Origin: JALOBO01 sp023228225
GTDB taxonomy: Bacteria > Bacillota > Clostridia > Christensenellales > UBA1242
DNA: 64,000 bases
Assembly (NCBI GenBank): GCA_041663585.1
Contig: JBAYMN010000003.1
Coordinates: forward strand, 13,072-77,071
Direction: 5' to 3'
The position numbers and the translations under genes are program-made. The notes below the pieces were generated by a model that was given only the letters and a program-made list of their open reading frames with translations, made no database searches and had not been told where the DNA came from. This document shows positions 1-9,507 of this stretch, one piece after another. How positions within the stretch are numbered: position 1 is the first letter of the stretch; every line of letters starts with the position of its first letter.

Positions 1-1477
1 TTTCCATTGTTACATCTGCACCCCAAAGGTAAAACATACAACTAAACGAGTCATAACCTTTGCTATTTAAAAGTGTTACTTCGTTAATTACTTCATAGTT
101 TGTAACTTCTACACTTTCATCTGTATCCACCCACTGTCCAAACGGGCAAAGAATTGTGCAAACTGCTTTTACAATTGTATTATTCATTGTAAAACTTTTT
201 GAACTTGTTCTAAATAATGTAAATCCACCGGAAGCGGCAAGCGTTTCGGTACGACTTGCATTACCAATAATATTTATATTTTTGACGGTAACAGGACAAA
301 TATAAGGAGTATTAGCGGGAATATTATAATCATCACCTGCAAAACCAAATAAGGTTGAGTGACTTATAACACCTTCGCCACCGACACCCATTGTATTTCC
401 TTTAACAATTAAAGGAATTTGTGAGGCATTAAGCGTAAAGTAATTTCCAATAAAGTTGAATTCTGTATCTGAATCGGTAATTAAAGAATAGATTGAGCGC
501 CTATCTTTAAGGCTACCCGCAACTTGTTCGGAGTCTTGCTCTTCTTCGGCAGGGGTATAAATAAAGTCAGCAGGAATATCATTTGCTGTAATCGCAATGT
601 CATTGTGCATAATAATTGCATTGATTGCTTCATAACTTACATTATGATCAGTTTTATAATCTTCCCAAGCATTATTTGTATTATTATCAATTTTGCTTAA
701 ATCTTCGGCAGAATATGCATTCCAGCCATCTATAACTTTAAAAGAAAAACTAATTGGGCCATCTGAAAATTCATTAAGTTCTTCAAGCGTTAAATAATAT
801 GGCCTAACAGTAATTCTAAACTCTTTACCAATTGCACTTTCAGTAAAATCAAATGTGGACCATTCATCATCAACAGTTACCATTTCGGTAAGTGCAGTGT
901 CAGTTAGTTCTGTCCAAACATCATCTTGTAATATATCAACACTAGAAATGCTTTTATATTTGTTTAGTGTGCTAATTTCGCTGTTTAATACAACTGTAAT
1001 TTCGGGTAAAAATTTAAAAGCATTATCATCGCCTACAAAATAGCCATCATCTAAAATTAAAAATTCCGTTTCTTTATTATCTATTTTTGTAGCGATATTA
1101 CTTCTGTATGTTACAATAAAGTTTGGCTTTCCAAAACCTACGAATTGATACGCTTCATCAATATTGTTGTAAACATTAATTGTAACATTAACCGTGTTTT
1201 CTTTATATGTAATTGTTAATGTTTTTTCGCCTGATGTTTCGGTAGAAACTTCACCTAATGTTAAATCAGGATAAGCGATTTCTTTTACACTGCCATCTAA
1301 ATACTCCATAACAAGTACAGTATCAGTAAAATCTAATGTATCTCCAACGACACAAGCAACTGGAACAGTGCCTTGTTTTACATACAGTCTATAAAGACCA
1401 ACTTTACAAGCCGAAAAAAGAATTGGGGCTAATAAAATTAATATTATTGCAAGTAACGCACTAATTTTCTTATTCAT
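1..1477 (-). CDS. Putative surface lipoprotein with Ig-like domain (3' end beyond window)
   Basis: An open frame of about 492 codons runs from an ATG at 1477, preceded by AAAGGAG, off the left edge, so the C-terminus is missing. Residues 1-24 form a lipoprotein signal: KK, a hydrophobic stretch, then the lipobox F-S-A-C with C24 as the lipidation site. Residues about 36-105 look like a bacterial Ig-like domain of the group 3/4 type (a GD-L-D start, YLDGS turn, and a final T-I-T-Y-K-E-N-T-V-N-V-T-I strand). The later part is rich in short N/T/V/I strands resembling a repetitive beta-helix or adhesin region, though I cannot name a family. It lies downstream of an ABC permease/ATPase pair and a second Ig-like protein on the same strand. 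Role inferred: membrane-anchored extracytoplasmic binding or adhesion protein. No enzymatic motif was seen. Confidence 0.75.
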   Translation of the reverse strand, partial: MNKKISALLAIILILLAPILFSACKVGLYRLYVKQGTVPVACVVGDTLDFTDTVLVMEYLDGSVKEIAYPDLTLGEVSTETSGEKTLTITYKENTVNVTINVYNNIDEAYQFVGFGKPNFIVTYRSNIATKIDNKETEFLILDDGYFVGDDNAFKFLPEITVVLNSEISTLNKYKSISSVDILQDDVWTELTDTALTEMVTVDDEWSTFDFTESAIGKEFRITVRPYYLTLEELNEFSDGPISFSFKVIDGWNAYSAEDLSKIDNNTNNAWEDYKTDHNVSYEAINAIIMHNDIAITANDIPADFIYTPAEEEQDSEQVAGSLKDRRSIYSLITDSDTEFNFIGNYFTLNASQIPLIVKGNTMGVGGEGVISHSTLFGFAGDDYNIPANTPYICPVTVKNINIIGNASRTETLAASGGFTLFRTSSKSFTMNNTIVKAVCTILCPFGQWVDTDESVEVTNYEVINEVTLLNSKGYDSFSCMFYLWGADVTME

Positions 1478-1620
1478 AATATCTCCTTTAATATTTATTA
1501 TTGTTTTACATTTGTACAAAATTTATTATTATTTTGGTTAAACTGGTTAGTTGTTTTGAACAAAATGAAAAAGACATTTGTATTGTACTATAAGAAAAAA
1601 TAATTAGCAATTATTTTACA

Positions 1621-2031
1621 TTACATTGCTACAATTCTTATAGTCTCGCGAATGTTTTGACCATCAGTTGAAGTAATGTTTACAACAATAGTACCTTTTC
1701 TGTTAAAAACAACAGTACCTACATCAGTAACATACCCACAGGTAGTTGTTTCATCATAAACAAAAATAACATTTCTATATGTGGCATTTTCGGGATAAAC
1801 TTTCCATTCTAATTGGACAACATTTGTATTCATTTCACCTTCTACAACAGGCGCAAAATATAAACTTAATATTTTTTCATTTGGTCTTACCTCCGCTTCT
1901 ACATTAATACATTCTATGCGTTCAACATATAGCGTTTCATTATATGAAGCAATTTTCATACCAAAAAAACCAATAAATACAATAGAGGCAACATAAATTA
2001 TTAAAATCATTATAATAACGGATTTTTTCAT
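1621..2031 (-). CDS. Membrane-anchored single Ig-like (Big_2-type) domain protein
   Basis: This 136-residue protein has one N-terminal transmembrane segment at about residues 4-25 and no lipobox cysteine. It continues into a small extracytoplasmic domain. The order of elements (YPENAT-x-x-NV, a mid-domain strand ending Y-V-T-D, then a GTIVVNITSTDGQ strand) resembles the bacterial Ig-like group 2 fold, in which 'PENAT..NV.W' is typical. The ATG follows GGAG, and the gene starts about 10 nt after the ABC permease stop, so the two are probably co-transcribed. Function is unknown; it may be an accessory or extracellular component of the adjacent transporter. The Big_2 assignment is by eye and moderately secure. 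Confidence 0.7.
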   Translation of the reverse strand: MKKSVIIMILIIYVASIVFIGFFGMKIASYNETLYVERIECINVEAEVRPNEKILSLYFAPVVEGEMNTNVVQLEWKVYPENATYRNVIFVYDETTTCGYVTDVGTVVFNRKGTIVVNITSTDGQNIRETIRIVAM

Positions 2032-2040
2032 ATGTTTCTC

Positions 2041-3693
2041 CTACACTTCTTTATAGTATACTTGCACTTTTGCAAAGAACAGATAAATTCTTGCAATCAT
2101 AAACGCAAGCGCTATACACATAACTTTAATCCAAGCAACCGTAATTCCTTCGGTAAATAGTAGCAATGAAACAATAAAGAATAAAAATGCTAATAAAAAT
2201 GCAAACAAGTTTGATTTGTTTTCATTTGGGTTGTTAGAGTGTCCACCTGTGGTTGCATACTGTTCGGTTTGCGGATTCATAATGTCCATTTCGGCGCTCC
2301 AAAACAAATGACCAACATAAATAAACAGCATTGCAAAAAAGAATAGTATTATGTCACCTATTGGTAAATTATTTGTAATTTTAAATATTACCATTGTCAT
2401 AACAAGAGATAAAGTCATTAAACATAAATTAAAAATAAGTTTTGCAAGTAGCGAAATATGATATGTGGCGGGTTTTGTTTTAATAAGATAAGAGGAACCG
2501 CCCTCTTTGCTATAAGCAGAAGCAACTATTGAATTAGTAGATAGTAATATAAGCAGTATAATTAGTACATTAAAAGAAAGGGTCATATATTGCCCTAATA
2601 GTCCGGTATTCATTGCCGAATAAATTTTGTTAAGCAAAAATATAGCAATCGGAAGCATTGCAAATACAGAAAAGTTGCTAAACAATAAATCGGGAGTTCT
2701 TAAATTTATTATAAATTCTTTGCGTAAAGAAGATATAAATTTTGAACGAACTTTATTATTTTTTGGTATAAGCACAGCGTTTTTTTTGTATTCAAAAGGT
2801 GTACTTGCCATTTTAAAAAATAGTGGTCTTGTAAGCAAAAAACTTAATCCTAAAATAGAGATAATTGTAAACACTAAAATACCAAAAGTAATAAATGTTT
2901 GCTGAGAAAAACTTGTAAATATAAAGCCCGAACGCGTGCCAGTAATCATTATTACTAAATCATAAAATACTTTAAAATTTACAATGAATGCATTTAAAAA
3001 ATCTTGTATTTGCCAAAACAGAGTTCCCCAAGTGCCTATAATATTAATATTAGCGGGGATAAGTGCTATTATTTTAATTAACAAATAGAAAACGCCAACC
3101 ATTATGCCGGCAAACAAAACTACTTGCAAATATTTTCTTTGTTTTAAAAACTGAGCCACAACCATAAATGGAATTGATAATAATGCCCCTATACTAACAG
3201 ATAGTGCCGATATAAAAACAAATGCAACTAGTAACCATAAATAATATAAAATCGGAAATCCGGTTATAAGTCCATAGCCTATAAACATAGGCACCAAGAA
3301 TGTAATGTTCTTTTTTAATTCGTAAATATAAAACACAATCAGTTTAGACAAAAAAACTTGATTTGGTGTAACCGGAAAAGTAAGCAAGATCGCATTATCT
3401 TTTGCAAAATATAAATTTTGCATAAGTGAAAATGTGCAAGTAATTGTAGAAAGTGTGAACATAACCGCAAATATAACAGTTACAACACTAACAGGAACAT
3501 ATCTAATTAGCGAAAATACATTATAATCTCTTGAAAAAGAAAATAATAAGTATGCAAAAACTACAACCATTATAAATTTTAAAATACCAAAAACAACATT
3601 TGCTATGGTCTGTTTTTTACTTTTTAAATATGATAGGTCAATTTTTTCTTTGAGTTGCATCATAACAATAGGTTTAAAAAGTTTTAAATTCAT
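2041..3693 (-). CDS. ABC transporter permease (putative exporter)
   Basis: This 550-residue, very hydrophobic protein has roughly a dozen predicted membrane helices in two groups, separated by a cytoplasmic stretch at about residues 295-325 rich in K and R. It has no nucleotide-binding motif. Its ATG overlaps the stop of the upstream ATPase gene (TAATG arrangement), which implies translational coupling and a shared complex. This resembles permeases paired with ABC-2-type ATPases that export small molecules, peptides or lipids, but the substrate cannot be read from the sequence. Near its C-terminus is a hydrophilic loop rich in N, T and G (about residues 475-495). Two extracytoplasmic proteins with Ig-like domains follow in the same direction. 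Confidence 0.75.
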   Translation of the reverse strand: MNLKLFKPIVMMQLKEKIDLSYLKSKKQTIANVVFGILKFIMVVVFAYLLFSFSRDYNVFSLIRYVPVSVVTVIFAVMFTLSTITCTFSLMQNLYFAKDNAILLTFPVTPNQVFLSKLIVFYIYELKKNITFLVPMFIGYGLITGFPILYYLWLLVAFVFISALSVSIGALLSIPFMVVAQFLKQRKYLQVVLFAGIMVGVFYLLIKIIALIPANINIIGTWGTLFWQIQDFLNAFIVNFKVFYDLVIMITGTRSGFIFTSFSQQTFITFGILVFTIISILGLSFLLTRPLFFKMASTPFEYKKNAVLIPKNNKVRSKFISSLRKEFIINLRTPDLLFSNFSVFAMLPIAIFLLNKIYSAMNTGLLGQYMTLSFNVLIILLILLSTNSIVASAYSKEGGSSYLIKTKPATYHISLLAKLIFNLCLMTLSLVMTMVIFKITNNLPIGDIILFFFAMLFIYVGHLFWSAEMDIMNPQTEQYATTGGHSNNPNENKSNLFAFLLAFLFFIVSLLLFTEGITVAWIKVMCIALAFMIARIYLFFAKVQVYYKEV

Positions 3694-5873
3694 TATTTAC
3701 TACCTATTACCTTTAAATAATAATCTTCAAGTATTACATTTTGTTTTTCTAGTTTTTTAACATCAGCAGTGTCTATGATTTTGCCTTGTTTTATAATAGC
3801 AATTTTATCGCAAATTCTTTCTACGACATCAATAATATGACTTGAAAAGAAAACAATGTTGCCTTTTTTTGCATGTTCTTTCATACACTCTTTAACCTCA
3901 AAAATGCTATTTGGGTCTAATCCGGTTAATGGTTCATCAAGTATCCATAATTTTGGCTCGTGTATAAGTGCCGACATTATTGCAATTTTTTGTTTCATAC
4001 CGTGGCTGTAAGTTTTCATTTGATTATCAAATGCTTGTTCAAGTGCAAAAATTTTTAAATACTTTTCCATTCGTGTATTGCGGTCTTTTAAATTAACTTG
4101 ATACAAATCTGCAATATAGTTAATGTATTCCCTACCCGTAAGTTTTTCATATAATGCATAATGGTCAGGTACATAGCCAACAAGTTGTTTTGCTTGTACT
4201 GACTGTTTATCTACATCATAACCACAAACTGAAATGGTACCGCTTGTAATAGGCTGTATTCCTACAATACTTTTAATAATAGTACTTTTACCAGAACCAT
4301 TTGGTCCTAAAAAACCAAAAATTTCACCGCCGTTAACTTCTAAATTAGCATCTTCTACCGCAAAAACTTTGCTACTTGAATACTTTTTTGAAAAGTTATT
4401 AAGCACTAATTTATTTATTTCTTCTTTATTCATAGGTGCATTTGCCCCCCTTTCGCCCAATGTTTTTAATAATAAAAATTTATCCATTTTAAGTTGTGCT
4501 TTTCGTTTAAATATATCGCCAAGTTGGTCAAAAAACACATATGACTGCTCATATATAAACCACATACCAAATGATGTTGCTACATAAACAAGAAAGAATA
4601 AAAACTGATACAACGGATAAAAAGTAAAATTTAAATTACCAATATTAAATGAAACTACAACAAGCCTTATATCCTCCGCCCATCTTCCAAGTTTTTCTGC
4701 CACAAAGTCGCTATTAACAAAGAAAAAGTCGCTTGTTCCGTAGTTAGTGAACCACGCATTTATAAAAATTATAAAAACAAAATATATTGTAAATGCAGTG
4801 AGCGAATAAATAAATTGTTTAAGTTTTGGCCTTGGATATATTTTTAATGCGACTATTACAATAGGTAAGAAAAATGCAGTAAAATGATTTACCCAGAATA
4901 CAACTAAATTTGTGCTTGTAATATTTAAAGCACCATAGTTAGGCATAAGCATTGCTAAAAAAGCGCCTAGTACATTTATAAAGAAAGAAAAATAAAACAG
5001 TTTTTCCCAGTGGAATATAAGACAAATTACCACGATATACATTGCGGTATTACATAAGTGCAGTGGCCAATTCATTGGGGTAAATAATGTATCAGCCTTA
5101 AAATTAATCATAAATATTAAAAGTACCCCTAAACTATAATAAAGAATTGCAAATTTAATTGCATCTTTGTTTAGTTTATGCAATACAAAAAACATTCCTA
5201 GCGGTATTAAAATACCCGCATAAATAAATATACGATGATAAATTGTAAAATCAAGCACTTCTATGGTCGGATTTCCGTTTCCAAATAAAGCGCGCAAAGC
5301 GTATGCGGGCATTGTGCAAATTATTACTGGCAAAATTGAAAGCAATAAATTTTTTACTTCTGTTTTTGTTATTTTAAAATAACCTGTTTTTATAAGTACT
5401 AGCACAGAATAAAAAAGAATAATTGCAATTTCAATACTCATCAAAATTGCTCTAAAATTTAAATTTACAAAAGATGTACCAGTAATTGCAGTAATGTTTG
5501 GAAGTAAAAATACTAAATTTATTAATGCAATCGGTAGCACAAAAAACTTAATAAGATTGGTCAAATTTTTTACATTAAAAAATGGATACAAAATAATTAA
5601 TAAAACAGTGGCATAAGTTAACCAAGTTAAAATAATTGTAACAGCAGTAATTTCTATACTTATGTCAGGACCACCTGTAAGCATAAATACAGTTTCAATA
5701 GTGGCATCGCCTAATAAATACCTAGCATAAAAAACGAGTGCAAGCGTTAAAGAGAACACTTTATATATATTGCTTTTTGTATCATTTAATTTTTGCTTAA
5801 ACACAAATTTTGAAAGCAATACAAATACTACAATTAAAATCGCAATTATAAAATAATAAGATGCTTTTACCAC
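3693..5873 (-). CDS. YwaF-like membrane domain fused to ABC ATPase
   Basis: The first 480 or so residues are about a dozen hydrophobic helices. A segment with the WPLHLCN motif followed by YxFxFFINVLGA resembles the YwaF/TIGR02206 (TMEM164-like) integral membrane family. The C-terminal 230 residues are a full ABC ATPase: Walker A GPNGSGKST near residue 525, signature SHGMKQK near 628, Walker B ILDEP near 647, and an H-loop in FFSSHI. YwaF proteins are normally stand-alone, so the fusion is unusual. The gene could start at TTG 5885, but GTG 5873 is better spaced from the GGAG at 5879-5882 and is used here. The partner permease overlaps its stop. I infer an ATP-driven exporter whose ATPase carries its own membrane domain; the substrate is unknown. 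Confidence 0.8.
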   Translation of the reverse strand: MVKASYYFIIAILIVVFVLLSKFVFKQKLNDTKSNIYKVFSLTLALVFYARYLLGDATIETVFMLTGGPDISIEITAVTIILTWLTYATVLLIILYPFFNVKNLTNLIKFFVLPIALINLVFLLPNITAITGTSFVNLNFRAILMSIEIAIILFYSVLVLIKTGYFKITKTEVKNLLLSILPVIICTMPAYALRALFGNGNPTIEVLDFTIYHRIFIYAGILIPLGMFFVLHKLNKDAIKFAILYYSLGVLLIFMINFKADTLFTPMNWPLHLCNTAMYIVVICLIFHWEKLFYFSFFINVLGAFLAMLMPNYGALNITSTNLVVFWVNHFTAFFLPIVIVALKIYPRPKLKQFIYSLTAFTIYFVFIIFINAWFTNYGTSDFFFVNSDFVAEKLGRWAEDIRLVVVSFNIGNLNFTFYPLYQFLFFLVYVATSFGMWFIYEQSYVFFDQLGDIFKRKAQLKMDKFLLLKTLGERGANAPMNKEEINKLVLNNFSKKYSSSKVFAVEDANLEVNGGEIFGFLGPNGSGKSTIIKSIVGIQPITSGTISVCGYDVDKQSVQAKQLVGYVPDHYALYEKLTGREYINYIADLYQVNLKDRNTRMEKYLKIFALEQAFDNQMKTYSHGMKQKIAIMSALIHEPKLWILDEPLTGLDPNSIFEVKECMKEHAKKGNIVFFSSHIIDVVERICDKIAIIKQGKIIDTADVKKLEKQNVILEDYYLKVIGSK

Positions 5874-5986
5874 TATATTCTCCAAACTTTTGTAATGTAT
5901 TTTGTTACGTATGTATTATATGCATAATTCATTATTTCATAAATACCAAAAAATTATATCAAATTAAATTGTAATTAGCAAACATA

Positions 5987-6033
5987 TTTTACATAAAATC
6001 CCACTACTCTTTATAGTGGGATTTTATGTAAAA
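5987..6033. terminator. 20-bp perfect inverted repeat, probable terminator
   Basis: A perfect 20-base inverted repeat (5987-6006 with 6014-6033, 7-nt loop) lies between the YqeY gene and the YwaF-ABC gene. It reads into A/T-rich sequence on both sides, as expected of a terminator for yqeY on the minus strand. Confidence 0.7.
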
Positions 6034-6064
6034 TTAAAAATAATAAGAAATGCTAAATTTGTGG

Positions 6065-6487
6065 TTATATTGTTTTTAAAACATCGCTAACTAAGCGCAT
6101 TTCGCATTTACCGTTATAGTTTTGTTTAAAATATTTCATAACAGCGGGCACGCTCTTATCAGTTAATCCTATTATTACCGCTTTAATTTCTTCGGCAGTC
6201 ATCATTATTGGTAAATATTTTTCTATTGTTGCTTTTTGAGTCATTATTGCATTAAATTCTTCGATATTAGAAATCTTTTTATAGTTTTCGGCCTCTTCGG
6301 TAAGTTCTTTGCTGAATTTTTGTATTATATTAATTAAATCTTCATCAGAAAGGACTTCACCTTTTGCCTTTTTTTCTATATTTGCAAGCATGTATTTATT
6401 CATAAGAACCGAAAGAGCGGCTCTTGCTACTGAATCTCTGCTTTTAATTGCTTCTACATTTGCTTTTTTTATTTCATCTATTATCAT
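6065..6487 (-). CDS. yqeY: YqeY/GatB-like domain protein
   Basis: This 140-residue protein has the YqeY family pattern: N-terminal I-x-E-I-K-K-A followed by a helix ending in R-S/D-x-x-A-R, a middle SDEDLINIIQK segment, and a C-terminal region ending in VSDVLKTI. The family shares the tRNA-binding tail domain of GatB; its own role is poorly known, with suggested links to tRNA-dependent amidation. In Bacillus yqeY follows rpsU, whereas here it is about 22 kb away. The ATG is preceded by AAGGAG, and the large hairpin at 5987-6033 ends the unit. Confidence 0.85.
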   Translation of the reverse strand: MIIDEIKKANVEAIKSRDSVARAALSVLMNKYMLANIEKKAKGEVLSDEDLINIIQKFSKELTEEAENYKKISNIEEFNAIMTQKATIEKYLPIMMTAEEIKAVIIGLTDKSVPAVMKYFKQNYNGKCEMRLVSDVLKTI

Positions 6488-6554
6488 AATAATATCTCCT
6501 TAAAATAAAATGTGAAAATTATAACGCTAATTAAAAATTTAAAAAATTTTTATT

Positions 6555-7574
6555 TTATCTTTCACAAATTTGTTCGCTATCTTTAATTTCTACTGTTCTT
6601 GGCTTAATATATATCCATTGTTCTTCATAATCTCTTAATAATGATATTACTTTTCTATCGGTTGCATAATCACCAGGTACACACTCAGCAGTATCAACAA
6701 TAGATGGATCTGCCTGCAAATCAATTAAACATTTCACTTGATTTATTTTGTCATAGTAAGCACAATTTGTTAACGGAACTTGATTAATATAATTGGTTAT
6801 ATTAAGATTTGCTCCATATTTATGCATTAATTCAATACAACTAGTATTGTCATCTTTTGAATCAGTTATGTTATGTAATGCGGAAGTACCATCTATATCC
6901 TGAGCATTTGGATTTGCTTTATTTTCAAGTAAAATTCTTAAAATTCCCCCATCTGCATCAAACTCAAAATTTTCAGTTACTCTATGAATTGGATATTCAT
7001 TATTATTATTATGAACATTCGTATCTGCTCCAAAAATACACAATAAATCAACTTCACTAGATAGCCCAAGACTGCACGCTTCCATGATTATGTATTCGCC
7101 AGTACATTTATCATACGAATTAGGATTTGCTCCGCCAATTAAAAATAATTCAAATAAATTTGATGCCAAAGCAAGCCTTAAAGGGTAAATAAGTACACCA
7201 TTATTTTTAATCGCTACATTTAAATTTGCACCTGAAAGAAGTTTTATGTAAATTTCATTAGATATGCTATCAAATCTTGCTAAATTTATATCAGCCTCTA
7301 CAACATCATTAAAATAAGTTTCTACTTCTTTTCCGCATTGATTTATGCGTTCTTCCCCTGCATCATCAGGCGTAAATACAAGATCAAACAATTCATTTGC
7401 TTTTTCAGTTGCAAGTATTGATTTAGGCTGAATTTCTCGCATTAAGCCAAGAATTTCCAATCCTAATTTTTTTGCTTTATAATTGCCTATTTTTTTACGA
7501 TTGCCTTCAATAGTATCCATAAGACTTAGTACTTCTTCTTTTGTCTTTGGTAATTTAAAGTTATTAGTTTGCAT
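6555..7574 (-). CDS. Ankyrin-repeat protein
   Basis: This 339-residue protein has about five ankyrin-like repeats between residues about 110 and 310. They are recognisable by alternating 'GA(N/D)xN' and 'xxPL/xxxAL' signatures (for example GGANPNSYD, GADTNVHN, NKANPNAQD, KYGANLNITN). The N-terminal 100 residues are charged and helical. There is no signal peptide or catalytic motif. Ankyrin repeats bind other proteins, so a cytoplasmic scaffold or effector-like role is possible. Isolated ankyrin genes are patchily distributed in Firmicutes, so this may be an accessory gene, and nothing in its neighbourhood points to a partner. Confidence 0.8.
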   Translation of the reverse strand: MQTNNFKLPKTKEEVLSLMDTIEGNRKKIGNYKAKKLGLEILGLMREIQPKSILATEKANELFDLVFTPDDAGEERINQCGKEVETYFNDVVEADINLARFDSISNEIYIKLLSGANLNVAIKNNGVLIYPLRLALASNLFELFLIGGANPNSYDKCTGEYIIMEACSLGLSSEVDLLCIFGADTNVHNNNNEYPIHRVTENFEFDADGGILRILLENKANPNAQDIDGTSALHNITDSKDDNTSCIELMHKYGANLNITNYINQVPLTNCAYYDKINQVKCLIDLQADPSIVDTAECVPGDYATDRKVISLLRDYEEQWIYIKPRTVEIKDSEQICER

Positions 7575-7735
7575 AATTAATACCTCAATATTTTAAGTGA
7601 TTAATTTTATCATATATAAATATGCAAGTCAATAGCAAAACCTATAAATGCAGTAACAATTTATAACTTCTACAATTAATTTTTTACCCCACAATTTTAC
7701 TTAAAGTAAATTGTTTTTACTCTCCACTCTTCACC

Positions 7736-7780
7736 CTATTACATTATCTCATTTTTTACGAAAATGAGATAATGTAATAG
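7736..7780. terminator. 20-bp perfect inverted repeat over the fakA stop codon
   Basis: Bases 7736-7755 pair perfectly with 7761-7780 across a 5-nt loop. The TAA of the upstream-reading fakA gene (7756-7758) sits in that loop. The minus-strand continuation has no clear T run, so this may be an RNA-stabilising 3' hairpin rather than a classical intrinsic terminator. Confidence 0.6.
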
Positions 7781-9393
7781 TACACCGGTTGTCCTCCATA
7801 AAGTGCATTAAATTCAACTTTTGGATATTTTTTTGTTAAAAGTTCTTGTAAACTTTTTGCATCTTCTTCTATTACATTTTCACCATAGAATAGTGTTACA
7901 TTTATAATTTTTTCATTAAGCATTTTGCTTATTAAATCTTCTGTGGTTTTGTTTACAGTATGTCCTTTTGCTATTATTGCTTTATCATCTAATCCTATTA
8001 TATCGCCCTCATTTAGTTTAAATTTATTAACTGCTGTTGTTCGGACAGCGTAAGTTACTGCACCTGAACATACTTTTTCTATTGCATCGTCCATACCTTG
8101 CAAATTTTCGGCGACTGTGCTTTCCGAATTAAAACAAAGCACTGCTGATATACCTTCGGGTATGGTTTTTGTAGGAACAACATTAATAGATTTATCTGTT
8201 AGGCTTTGTGCTTGTTGTGCCGCTAATATTATGTTTTTGTTATTTGGAAAAATAAATACTTTTGTTGCATTTATTTCATTAACAGCATTTGCAATATCTA
8301 GCGCACTTGGATTCATAGTCTGTCCACCGCTTAAAACATTATCAACGCCTAAATCTTTAAAAATGTCAATAAGCCCATCGCCCATAGCAATTGCAAGAAG
8401 ACCAAAAGGCTTTTGTTCAGATACAAATTCGGCTTTTTCTTTTATCATTCGGTTTTGTTCAAGCATATTTTCTATTTTTACACCACTTATTTCGCCCAAA
8501 TTTAATGCATAATTTAAAGCCTTATTCGGTTTATTAGTGTGTAAATGCACTTTAATTAACTTTAAGTCGCCAACGCAAATTACAGAATCGCCTATTTCCA
8601 TAAGTTTTTTTCGCAAAATACTAATATTTGATTTTCGAATATTTTTATTCAAATTAATCACAAAAAATTCCGTACAGTATGCAAATTGAATTTTTGACAA
8701 ATCTTCATAATTAATTATATGGTCAGCAGTTTCATTAGTATTTTTTATTTTATCATTATTTAAATTAAGCACTAAATCGTTGTTAGAGATTATGTTATAA
8801 AGGCCCACAAAAAATATGACCAATCCGCGCCCACCAGCATCTACTACTCCTGCTTTTTTAAGTATAGGCAACATTTCGGGTGTTAGTTTTAAAACTTTTT
8901 CTCCCTTTTTTAACATTGCTTTTAAGCAAGTTTCAAAATCGCTGTGTTTTTTTGACACTGATAATGTCCGTTTAGCCATTGCCTTTATAACAGTTAAAAT
9001 AGTCCCCTCTTTTGGCTTGGTTACAATTTTATATGCAATAGACGCACCCTGCTGTAATGCATAAGCAAAATTTTTGGTATTAATTTCATTGTAACCTTTA
9101 AGTACTTCACAAATTCCTTTTAAAATTTGTGAAAGAATAACGCCCGAATTACCGCGAGCACCTTTTAATGCACCTTTAATAACTGCTTCACAAATATTAG
9201 GCATATCATTAGTTGTACATAAATTTATTTCATCAACAACAGATTTTAGTGTAAGCGACATATTTGTCCCAGTGTCTCCATCTGGTACGGGAAAAACATT
9301 TAACTCATTAATGTGTTCTTTATTTAAATCAACTTGTTCTGCACCTTCAATTATCATTTTTTTGAATAATGCACCATTAATTAACTCCTGCAC
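7756..9393 (-). CDS. fakA: DAK2-domain fatty acid kinase subunit (YloV/FakA)
   Basis: This 545-residue protein matches FakA (formerly YloV). An N-terminal DhaL/DAK2-like kinase domain (residues 1 to about 200) carries NVFPVPDGDTGTNM, where the Asp residues bind Mg-ATP, and GARGNSGVILSQ. It is followed by a linker and a C-terminal FakA-type domain (about 310-545). FakA phosphorylates fatty acids held by a FakB carrier to feed phospholipid synthesis; no fakB is in the window. The gene starts at GTG 9393 after GGGGG. In Bacillus asp23 and rpmB lie immediately upstream; here asp23 is absent and rpmB is divergent. The last seven codons form half of a perfect 20-bp hairpin. Confidence 0.9.
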   Translation of the reverse strand: MQELINGALFKKMIIEGAEQVDLNKEHINELNVFPVPDGDTGTNMSLTLKSVVDEINLCTTNDMPNICEAVIKGALKGARGNSGVILSQILKGICEVLKGYNEINTKNFAYALQQGASIAYKIVTKPKEGTILTVIKAMAKRTLSVSKKHSDFETCLKAMLKKGEKVLKLTPEMLPILKKAGVVDAGGRGLVIFFVGLYNIISNNDLVLNLNNDKIKNTNETADHIINYEDLSKIQFAYCTEFFVINLNKNIRKSNISILRKKLMEIGDSVICVGDLKLIKVHLHTNKPNKALNYALNLGEISGVKIENMLEQNRMIKEKAEFVSEQKPFGLLAIAMGDGLIDIFKDLGVDNVLSGGQTMNPSALDIANAVNEINATKVFIFPNNKNIILAAQQAQSLTDKSINVVPTKTIPEGISAVLCFNSESTVAENLQGMDDAIEKVCSGAVTYAVRTTAVNKFKLNEGDIIGLDDKAIIAKGHTVNKTTEDLISKMLNEKIINVTLFYGENVIEEDAKSLQELLTKKYPKVEFNALYGGQPVYYYIISFS

Positions 9394-9507
9394 TTATAAT
9401 TCCCCCATTGTAGAAAAAAAGTCCGTATATAAGTTTTGTCATATTATTAGTTAACTAAACAAAAAATCTTAATTAAGAATATAAAACAAACAATTTTTAA
9501 ATATCCC

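Noticed and set aside
855..1043. Plus-strand 62-residue frame in the lipoprotein region
   Set aside because: It is antisense to the long minus-strand lipoprotein frame, has no ribosome binding site and a low-complexity S/V-rich translation.
4234..4587. Plus-strand 117-residue frame
   Set aside because: Lies fully inside the ABC ATPase gene on the other strand and has no recognisable motif.
8117..8512. Plus-strand 131-residue frame
   Set aside because: Antisense shadow of fakA; its hydrophobic translation follows from the GC-skewed codon pattern of the true gene.
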